Part shown: in pieces, positions 55,691 to 64,000 of the stretch
Layout: each line of letters begins with the position of its first letter
Numbering within the stretch: position 1 is the first letter of the stretch
NCBI RefSeq assembly: GCF_907165205.1
Contig: NC_058193.1
Location: forward strand, 10,466,544 to 10,530,543
DNA from: Coccinella septempunctata
Lineage: Eukaryota; Arthropoda; Insecta; Coleoptera; Coccinellidae
Direction: 5' to 3'
DNA: 64,000 nt
Program-made: the position numbers and the translations under genes
Notes under the pieces: generated by a model
The model's database searches: none
What the model saw: the letters and a program-made list of their open reading frames with translations, nothing else
What the model was told of the DNA's origin: nothing

Positions 55691-57783
55691 TCATTTTCCA
55701 TTAACTACATTAAAATATGTATCAATGAAACCTTTATCTTCGTCATCAGGATCTGCAGATAATTGAAACGGAAATTGTCGTTGGCTACTGGCATTCCTGG
55801 AATAAATATATTTTTATGATTTTTCAGAAACAGAAAGTTTCATATTTTGTCAATTTAGGGTCATGAAAGTTCTTCTATGAAGAATTGGGGTAGTTATCGC
55901 AAAATTGGAGGAAAAATAATTAATATGTACTTTTCAGAAAATTAACTCAGCAGCAGTAAATACGGGGTCTTTATTAAAGATTGTTACATAGCATTTGGCT
56001 TCGAATGATGCTCCTTACTAGAGGGTTCTGAACTGAATAACATCAGTTTCAAAATTGATTCCAACTGATGTAAAAATTATTTATAAAGCACCTGTCAGTA
56101 CTAGATGATACTACATTGGTGGTATGGAATATTTATAGTACTGAAAAGATACACTTTACTGAAATATATTTTCGTCAACTTGTCAAATTCCTGATCGGTG
56201 TGATTTTTGCTATTAGAACAAATAGATGGTAACAGAAGATTATATAGTGCAAAGTCTCTAACTCTGAACAAATTCAGTATATCGAAGGTGGTTTTTTTGT
56301 AAATATGCCCGGACAGAGCGATCGGAGGTTTAAGTTGCGCACAATTGTGATTTTTTTATGTCTACTCTTAAGTTACACATACGCACCCAAATATCAAGTT
56401 TTTATTTAATATTCTTTTGTTCGATCTTTCAACAAACGTTGTGACCCACAGAACGACAAACTAATGAATATCCTCGTTAATCTTCGCTGCTACTCTCATT
56501 AATCAGTTTTATTCAACTTTTTATTTGACAGAAAATGATTATCAAGAACCTCGTGACATTCAATTTTTGAAATAACCGAGTTATTCCTTCGAGTTGAATC
56601 AGATTCCCTCGTTTTCTAATTGATCGATGTTTTTTGAATATCTTTTCAACGACAAGAAATAAGACTTTGATATTTGGTACATACTTAAGTGTGACTTGAT
56701 AAAACATTCAGAAATGGACTTAAAAAATCGAGAGGATAACCACTATGTGAAAAATGTACATTGATTTCGGAAATCAAGATGATTTCGACGATGATTTCGG
56801 GATTTCGAATGATGATTTCGGGATTTCGGATGATGATTTCGGTCTTCAAAAGTACATCGATTTCGGAAGTGGTTACCCCCTCGGAAAAAATCAAAAAAAT
56901 TTCGATAATGTATCAAATTACAGTATCATATTCCTTCACTTAAGAAAGCGCCATTTAGAAATACTATTATAATTCAACCTGTGCTAGTATATTTACAACA
57001 AAAAAACTGCCCTTTTTCACAGAATTTGTTTGAAGTTAGACTCTCACACTCTATAAAGTCATTATTTACAAAACAATAAAAGTCCTAAAAAAATTCACAT
57101 CACGAGAACAATTTTAGTGCAGATTCTATTTTGAAAGCAACTCGCACAGCAAGTAGTCGAGTAGTGAAAAGAAACACAAAATTCATTCTATTCTGAGGGT
57201 GAACTGAAGAAAAGCAAAAAATCTCAGGATATGAAAAAATTATAAAACTCACTTTTTATTCCGTCCACCATCTGAAGTCATCCAACCATATCCGTACGGG
57301 TAACACTGAATTGTTTCGGCATCTGTCGCTTCTTCATATTTTGTCCTTACACCAAAAGCTACTGCAAAACATGCAAAGTATGAAGTATATACCAACTTCA
57401 ATCAAATGATATAATTTGCATAAATAGGTAAACAAAAAACAAAAAATAAAAATACGAGTAGAAATCCGTAAAACATGGAATTCATTAGCTCCCAATCACA
57501 TGTTAAAATAGATATTATAAAAAGAATAAAGATTAATTCGAAAATTCCATTGAATAGATTCAACCTCTCGTTCAACCTGGTTGTGGTAAGGTAAGACCTA
57601 GGGTGAAACAGTTGAATTGTGATGAAAAATAATAAAAATGAACATATACAAATATTTCGGTGACATTATGGCACAAATGGATAGATTTGATAACACGTGC
57701 AAGTAGATGGAAAACGTTAAAGAGGAAATAAGTTACTTACCAAGAATCAGGTGGTAATCAAACTGGAATTTATTTCGTTCCAT
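55691..57783 (-). CDS. Candidate three-exon host gene, 85-residue protein of unknown function
   Basis: Exon 1 runs 57783-57741 (ATG at 57783, or in the same frame at 57915), donor GTAAGT at 57740-57735, phase 1. Exon 2 runs 57361-57253, preceded by TTTTGCAG and followed by donor GTGAGT, phase 2. Exon 3 runs 55796-55691, preceded by TTATTCCAG, ending in TGA that overlaps an AATAAA. All three phases fit without a stop. Exon 1 ends FQFDYHLIL; exon 2 encodes TKYEEATDAETIQCYPYGYG; exon 3 encodes RQFPFQLSADPDDEDKGFI. The protein has no transposon motif, and I do not recognise it. The upstream ATG would add 44 residues with a hydrophobic segment (AFIGAILILSFA). Introns hold 379 and 1,456 bp. Confidence 0.5.
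55797..57252. other. Intron 2 of the candidate gene
   Basis: 1,456 bp of AT-rich DNA between exons 3 and 2. It holds the short minisatellite at 56779-56843 and no other recognisable feature; small ORFs here lack motifs. Confidence 0.45.
56779..56843. repeat. Short minisatellite, 21-bp unit
   Basis: GATGATTTCGGGATTTCGAA and close variants repeat about three times. The unit is a multiple of three, so it gives repetitive ORFs on both strands that are probably not genes. Confidence 0.75.
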
Positions 57784-58253
57784 ATCAATACACACGTTAG
57801 TCTCACACAAACACACAAAACGATCGAGCCAACGCGCAAACGACAAAATCAAAATGGCACCAATGAATGCTTCCTTGTTCGGCTTGCGCTTCTTCGAATG
57901 AAATCCAAATCTCACGTACTGCCGTTTCTTGTTTCTGCACTAAGCAGGTGGCTAGAGTGGCTAGTGATCAGCGTTGCCGGGTCCAGAAATTTTATTCCCC
58001 AGTATACGGTATCCAGAGTAGAGTAAATCTTTACTATGTTGAATTACCTAGATTCTTGATTTTCATTTTTATCAAGCCTTGAGAAGAACGGATAGAGATA
58101 TAGAGAATATCGACTTCTTTAAGTAGTACTTGTTAAGTTCATTTGTATCCAAAAAATAAAATTATTTATTTTAAGTCAGTTCCTAAGACAATATGATTAC
58201 AAATAATTCATCTACTTCACAAATTATTTATTAGGTACTTATAATGATTGAAT
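57784..58253. other. Upstream region of the candidate gene
   Basis: On the minus strand this would be 5' UTR and promoter. The frame of exon 1 stays open to an ATG at 57915. No TATA box could be supported. Short plus-strand ORFs here lack motifs. Confidence 0.35.
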
Positions 58254-58410
58254 GCCGGTTATACAGTTACAGATAAAAGCTGAATCCAACGTTGAACCCA
58301 ATTCAACTGACTGCCTGACAATGACAAAATAGAACTGAACTCTCCAAAATTACAATGGATTCAACTTTGAACTCGGTTTGAACCTGAACTGTAGAATGTA
58401 AAACCGTGGC
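58254..58410. mobile_element. 157-bp MITE with GCCGGTT/GCCACGGTT ends
   Basis: The left end GCCGGTTATACAGTTACAG and the right end, reversed, GCCACGGTTTTACATTCTAC are imperfect inverted repeats. Inside, GAATCCAACGTTGAAC is mirrored by GTTCAAAGTTGAATCC. The design parallels the element at 25021-25143. Confidence 0.6.
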
Positions 58411-58954
58411 TTAGAGTAATTGAAGATAGTGTAATATATGGAAAAGAACAGATTTCTGGACAACGGAAAATAAATCTTAGGAAAATTTCTCCAACCTGGC
58501 ATCGCTGCTGATTCTATCGGGGGGGACTGTGAATGCCGCGTCGACGCACACTAGTCTAGTCGAGAGAAGAGCGCATTATTTGAAAGTTAATTAGCATACG
58601 ACGAAAATTTAGAGATGAATTTAATATACATAAAGGGGTAGTAGGTAATTGAGTATCTCCGAAGTAATTCAAGGGATGAAATTAAATATAAATTAATTGT
58701 ATCCATTCAATAAGATGAACACATAAATATTTGTGTTGCTGGTTTTTATTAGGGAACGAAGAATTGAACAATACTGTAGGTCGGTCCTGGTCACTCAACG
58801 AATATTCTTTTTAGAATTGATTATTTTAGGATAGAAAATTGAAAAGCTTCTGATGAATTGACTGATGTATTTTCGACTGTCTTTTTATATTAACGAATCA
58901 CCCTAGTAACTAATATGACATGAACACGCACGCTATTTTAATGAAAATTAAACA
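58411..58954 (-). repeat. Probable 3' LTR of BEL/Pao P3
   Basis: On the minus strand a purine-rich CCCGGGGAG run ends at about 58956, followed by TGTTTAATTTTCATTAAAAT, a plausible PPT and LTR start 80 bp after the pol stop codon. The outer LTR end is not defined because the 5' LTR lies beyond the window. The span to about 58450-58500 is a guess. Confidence 0.4.
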
Positions 58955-59033
58955 TACTCCCCGGGCTGAACCGTTGAGGTTAAGAATTGAAAATAAAGAG
59001 TTCTAAAATTACGATATATTTTAACACTTCATA

Positions 59034-61790
59034 TTAAGATTCAATATTGTTATCGCAATATGGAAGAGGGCATATTTTAGTGATTGATCTAGTGAATGTT
59101 CCTCCTTGAGTTTTAACTTTGACAATACGAACGCGTGAGTCTTTGCCCTTAATCAATTCAATAACACGTGCTAGTGGCCATTTGAGTGGAGGTGTTGCTT
59201 CATCCTTCAATAATACAATATCATTTACATAAATATTATTATAAGGAATGAACCATTTAGGTCTATTTTGTAATCTATTCAAGTAGTCGGTTTTCCAACG
59301 TGCCCAGAAATGCTGTTGAATTTGGCCGCATTTCTGCCAAAGCGACAATCTATTCATTGGAGAACAAGTGATATCTTTTTCTGGATAAGTTGTCAAACTA
59401 GTCCCTATCAAAAAATGTCCTGGTGTTAAAACGTTAAAATCTGAAGGGTCATTGGAAATGCCACAGATGGGGCGTGAATTAAGTACTGCCTCAATTTGGG
59501 CTAGTACAGTACAAATTCCTCGAAAGTGAAAATATAATTTTTCATAATTCTTATGAGATGATATTTTGCGCTCTTAATGGCTGCCTCCCACAGGCCACCA
59601 TGATGAGGTGAACGAGGGGGAATAAATTTCCACTGAATATTGTTTTGAACAGCATACCTTTGCAATATTTCAGAAGTTCCAGGTTTTTTGAAGAATTCAT
59701 TTAATTCCTTCAACTGGTTTTTTGCGCCCAGGAAATTAGTGGCATTGTCAGAGAATATTATAGAAGGATTTCCACGTCTAGCTATGAATCTTTTTAGAGT
59801 GAGTAGAAATGACTCTGTACTTAACCCTGAAACCAATTCGATGTGAACTGCACGAGTTGTCATACAAACAAACAATAAGGACCACCAAAGTCAACAGAGG
59901 TGTTTGTGAAAGGGCGTGATACTTGAAGCCTTTCCTTCGGAAGATCTCCCATTAATTGTGAACACAATTGTGGTTTGAATTCATAACAAGTATGACATTT
60001 ATTAATGATACGCTTTATTTCTCTCAGTCCATCTAGTGGCCAATATTTAAGTCTGATACTCGAAAGCGTGTTTTGAGGGCCTGCATGCAATAGTCTCAAA
60101 TGTTCTGATTTCAACAAAAGTGTTGAAATATGATTTTTAGAAGGAAGTAATATGGGAAATCTTTGATTGAAGGAAAGAATAGCATTTGAGAGTCTACCTC
60201 CAACTCTCAGAATACCTATGGAATAGATAAATGGATTGAGTTTTTGAATAACTTTGTTTTTCAATATCTTTTCGTTCTTTATATTTCCTATTTCACAGGA
60301 AAAATACCGTCGTTGAGTAACTTCAACAATTTTGATCTCTGCTGAGTTGAGTTCAGTAACAGATAACGAATCAATCAATTTTTTGAATGGTCTTCTGCAA
60401 TTTTGAATGAATCTGAGGCAATAGGCCATTACCCTTTTCAAGTGAAATAAATCAGAATACTGTGTGAAAACATCATAAATATCCAAAGTGTTTTGAACGA
60501 AATGAACAGTTTTCTTTTGCTCTGGAAGATTACCAAAGAATTCCTTGACATTGAATAGGGTTAAATCAAGGTCTGGTTGAAAAAAGAAACTGGGACCGTG
60601 CCACCACAAATCTGAGACTATCAATTGTGCTGGCAATGTACCTCTGGAGAGTAAATCAGCAGGATTGAGTTTGGAACTTATATGTCTCCATGTGGCACCT
60701 TTTGAATTTTCTTGGATTTGAACTACCCTATTAGAAACAAACACAGACCAACGGGATGGATGAGATCGGATCCATGCTAACACTATTTCTGAATCAGACC
60801 ATAGATTAATGGAATCAATATTTTGTAAGTGGGATGACAATGAATTAGAGATTTTTGAAATTAGTTTTGATAAGAGTACAACTCCCATCAATTCTAGTTT
60901 AGGTATAGATAAGATTTTCAATGGTGCAACACGACTTTTAGCTGTTATCAGCTTTGAAGAGACAGATTTATTCAAATAGACTGTCCTTAAATAAATACAG
61001 GCTCCATATGCCTGAGAGCTGGCATCGGCAAATCCGTGTATTTCATGTCGTAAAATTTTTGATTCAAATTGAAGAATAGTTCTTGGAATTTTTAATTGGG
61101 AAAGCATTGAAAGACCTTTTAAGGCAGTCTTCCAATCAAAAAGAAGTTCTGAACTTATGTTTTCATCCCATCCAATTTTTGAAATCCAAATTTTTTGCAA
61201 GAGAATTTTCAAACTAACAACAAAAGGATTTATGATTCCTAGAGGATCATAAATGGATGCTATGGTGGAGAGAACTTCTCGTTTACTATAAGATTCTTTC
61301 ATTGAAAATTTTGGCAATGCAATTCTAAAATTATCAGAACGCGAATCCCATAGCATACCTAAAATTTTGTTTGAAGATTTTCCTGAATCTAAAGTATAAT
61401 TTTCCTTGTGAGAATTTTTTGAAATAGAATTTAAGAATTCCTGAGAATTTGAACCCCACTTGTGGAGTGATATGCAAGCTGATTGTAAGCAATTAGTGAG
61501 TTGATGGTGAGCCTCAATCAAAGTTGATACATCATGACAGCCAAAAAGAAAATCATCCACATAACAGGAGTTCAGAATTGCTTCGCTTGCGAGAGGAAAT
61601 TTCTCCCTATTTTGCATTGCTAGTTCTTTTAAGCATCTTGTACTTAAGAAGGGGGCTGAATTTGTGCCATAAGTAACTGTTTTCAATTCTATACACTTCA
61701 GTTTATCTTGAGGATTGTCACGCCACAAGATGTTCAATAAATATGTGTGATTAGGATTTATTTGAATTTGCCTTTCGTTCAGGGAAACTT
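59034..61790 (-). pseudogene. BEL/Pao P3 pol: RT palm, RNase H, integrase, C-terminal domain
   Basis: RT begins only at RQIQINPNHTYLLNILW: the fingers and first catalytic Asp are deleted. YGTNSAPFLSTRCL and CYVDDFLFG (catalytic pair) follow, then VLGMLWD-type connection and SIYDPLGIINPF. RNase H: HGFADASSQAYGACIY, SIPKLELMGVVLL, LWSDSEIVLAWI, LNPADLLSRG. Integrase zinc region: HAGPQNTLSSIRLKYW and CHTCYEF; core: SVDFGGPY, with about 14 residues missing before LFVCMTTRAVHIEL, then IIFSDNATNF and HHGGLWEAAIKSAK (D, D, E present). A frameshift near 59510 precedes QIEAVLNSRPICGI, and the DUF5641-like end (WARWKTDYLNRLQ, GKDSRVRIVKVKT) stops at 59034. Confidence 0.85.
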
Positions 61791-64000
61791 TCAAGTCTCT
61801 TTTCTAAATTTAAAAATCTCTTTTTTGCTTGAGAGAATGAATCACCTAGTTTGGAAGGTTTATTTGGACCTTTGAATGGTAGGTCAACCTGAAATTTACC
61901 AGACGGCAACCGAATGGTTGTGTCTTTGAATATTTGTTCAGCTTGTTGCTCTGCTTGAGTCAATATAGATTCAGATTGAATTTGTACTTCTTCAATTTCC
62001 CAAAATTTGGTTAAAGTATCATTCAACATATCATCTGGATTGGCAGTAGGTTCTGTACATTCGAATAAATATTGTGATGCATTTAAATGAGTTGCACGAG
62101 ACATGCATCCTGACTGAGGAATATTTCCAGCAATTAAATATCCTAGATGTGAATTTTGAAGAACAGGCAATCCAGGACCTAATTTAATTATACCATCAGT
62201 AATGATGTCAAAGTATATGTCTGCACCCAAAAGTATATCAACATTAGATGGAGTGTTGAAATGGATATCTGCTAATTGAATGTTCATTGGAATAGGAATA
62301 GAACTCAAACTAATTGGTAACTGTGGTTGTTTACAAGTTATAGTTTTAAGAACAGCACAAGAAACACTAAATTTTCGGTCGGTGTGTACTAATGAGTGAA
62401 TTTTTAGATCAATTATTCTATTTGACATAGAACAACTTTGAGAGATACCGGAAATTTGAATTTTCTGGTCATAAGTTTTGAGATTGAGTTTTCTAACTAA
62501 ATCTTCAGTTACAAATGATGTTTGACTTGCTGAGTCTGTCAAACAACGAGCTATAATTGTCTGGTTGTGAGAATTATACAATTTGACACATGCCGTAGCT
62601 AGAAGCACTTCATTATTAGAGGACTGTACTGAAAGAGAAGACAAATTTTGAGCAGAAGAATCAACCTCTTCTCGCACTGGAATGTATGGTTGAGCACTAG
62701 TGGATAAATGGGAAGATGCTTGCGTCGAACTAGTTGATCTGGATGGTTCATCATGAGATCTGGAATGGGAAAATGAATTTCGAGATGAATTCTTATTGAA
62801 ATGCAATAAACTATGATGAGACCTTTGACAATTGGAACATTTGCGTTGACTAGAACATGACTGAACAGTATGGCCTAATGAAAGACAATTCAAACAGGCA
62901 TTTTTTGCTTTAGCAGCAGCATGACGATCGTTTGGAGATAAATTCAGGAACCTTTTACAGAAATATATTCTGTGCTCATCGGTACCACAGATGAAACATT
63001 TGAAGAATTTAGTTTTATCTGAAGTATCAACATGATAAGAACTACGAGAAGTATTATTATTTTTGTGCGAAGAATTTAATTTTGAATTTTGAGTTGACTC
63101 ACTCAAATTTTCGAGAACCTTATATTTTCTTTCTAAAAATTGTATAAATTTTGGGAGCGTTGGAAAATCGCGAACATTTCTTTCCCCTTCAAATTCTTTT
63201 CTTAAACCAAAATCTAGCTTCTGTGTGAAAATTTGAATAAGGATCAAGTCAGTAAGTTTTTCTGATAAATTATAGGTGTTTAAAGCTGCCAAATTTGTTT
63301 TAATTTGTGAAATAAAGTTTCTCAGATTGTTATCATTACCTTTTGTTAAGGATGGAACATTCAGTAAATTTCTTATATATGCGTTAACAATTAGGTATTT
63401 ATTATCGAATCTATCCCTCAACGTATTAATAGCTATGGGAAAGTTCAACCCGATCACTTCCAAATTTTCTATGAGTTGTAATGGCTCCCCTGTTAGAGCA
63501 GATTTCAGATACATTAATTTTTGAACATTAGATAATTTTTGATTATTTGTTATCAGTGCAGTAAATAGTTCGAAGAAGCTTGGCCAGTGTTTGATATCGC
63601 CCGAGAAATTTGGAATAGAAATTTCAGGTAACTTTATACTTGAATGAGATATTGTAGACCGATTATCAGTTGAAGAATTGGATTGTTGAGTGTCCTCAGA
63701 CTGATTAACAATTTTAGTTACAAAAGAAATCAAATCAAAATATTTCTCTTCCATAATTTCTCTGTCTTGATGATGTGATTCATAATCCATAACCTCTAAT
63801 TCAGTTTGAAAATTGTCATAGTCTTTGAAAATTTGCATTAGTTGTTCCAAACGTAATTTACATTGAACAATATCAAGAGGTTTATCTTGTTTGAACCAAT
63901 TTTCCATTCTAGTCATCTTGGCTTTAACTATACCTCTGTTTTTAATCAGAGTTCTCACTTCATCATCGACTTCACTCGATTTTGAATTATCTTCAGACAT
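61775..64000 (-). pseudogene. BEL/Pao P3 gag and protease, open to the RT deletion
   Basis: The frame opens at an ATG at the window edge (MSEDNSKSSEVDDEV) and is uninterrupted for about 740 codons. Domains: helical N-terminus; DUF1759-like gag core (IPNFSGDIKHWPSFFELF, residues about 125-290); three zinc-binding blocks (CFICGTDEHRIYFC, CLNCLSLGHTVQSC, CSNCQRSHHSLLH) near residues 335-400; a Ser-rich linker; aspartic protease DUF1758-like region (CLTDSASQTSFV, where the usual D-S-G reads D-S-A; NVDILLGADIYFDII). It ends in the block LPFKGPNKPSKLGDSF. The last codons (after FPER) come from the wrong frame beyond the RT deletion junction. Protease Gly to Ala at the active site is unusual. Confidence 0.85.

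Larger units (their letters stand above)
58411..64000 (-). mobile_element. BEL/Pao retrotransposon P3, nearly full length, runs off right edge
   Basis: Minus-strand element with gag and protease (64000-61775), RT/RNase H (61790-59870), integrase (59870-59420) and C-terminal domain to 59034, then a likely 3' LTR. The ATG lies exactly at the window edge, so 5' LTR and PBS are outside. Coding is well preserved except for a deletion of the RT fingers, a small loss in integrase and one frameshift. It is a distinct family from P1 and P2. Confidence 0.85.

Noticed and set aside
56685..56943. Repetitive ORFs on both strands
   Set aside because: They arise from a 21-bp minisatellite whose length is a multiple of three.
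57180..57215. Alternative third exon of the candidate small gene after TTTTCTTCAG near 57206
   Set aside because: It would give a stop after five codons and has no polyadenylation signal close by; the exon at 55796-55691 fits phase and signal better.

Overview
This is an AT-rich eukaryotic window, almost certainly from an insect. The evidence is the mix of element families: three different BEL/Pao elements, an errantivirus-type Ty3/Gypsy element with a tRNA-Ser-type primer-binding site and a fusion-protein-like env, several Jockey/CR1-type LINEs, an R4/Dong-type LINE beside a TAA repeat, and many TA-flanked MITEs. A beetle would fit, but the sequence alone does not prove the order. There is no bacterial operon, CRISPR array or rRNA. 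The window is a graveyard of nested mobile elements with at most two pieces of probable host gene.

Layout. 1-4.26 kb: minus-strand Jockey-like LINE whose ORF1 is split by a 1,254-bp terminal-inverted-repeat element, followed by a second copy of the same LINE 5' end. 4.4-4.93 kb: degenerate satellite of about 132 bp. 6.0-11.64 kb: a nearly complete plus-strand CR1-like LINE with a PHD-type zinc finger in ORF1, one frameshift in ORF2 and a 934-bp MITE in its 3' UTR. 12.66-13.47 kb: a probable host exon ending at a GTAAGT donor. 13.7-14.9 kb: transposon end, hairpin and a 147-bp repeat. 15.86-19.3 kb: decayed minus-strand LINE. 19.5-23.06 kb: decayed plus-strand Pao element. 23-29.6 kb: gene-free DNA between two (TA)n tracts, holding nested MITEs.

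29.7-46 kb is the most structured part. A plus-strand BEL/Pao element (about 30.23-46.0 kb) was hit twice. A 5'-truncated minus-strand LINE landed in it with a 7-bp target-site duplication (AGATTTA). The TAA-repeat tail of that LINE then received an R4/Dong-type LINE. Further on, an errantivirus (38.48-45.91 kb) landed in the BEL reverse transcriptase region.

46-55.6 kb: a LINE fragment, a minus-strand Gypsy pol interrupted by a 366-bp element with a 12-bp target-site duplication, a Gypsy derivative with gag fused to RT, another truncated LINE, and a long (TA)n tract. 55.69-57.78 kb (minus): three exons with matching splice phases predict an 85-residue host protein that I do not recognise. 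58.95-64 kb (minus): a third BEL/Pao element, nearly full length but missing the first part of its RT, running off the right edge.

No element here appears fully autonomous. The interest lies in insertion order, recurrent internal deletions in RT, structured short elements and the small spliced gene.
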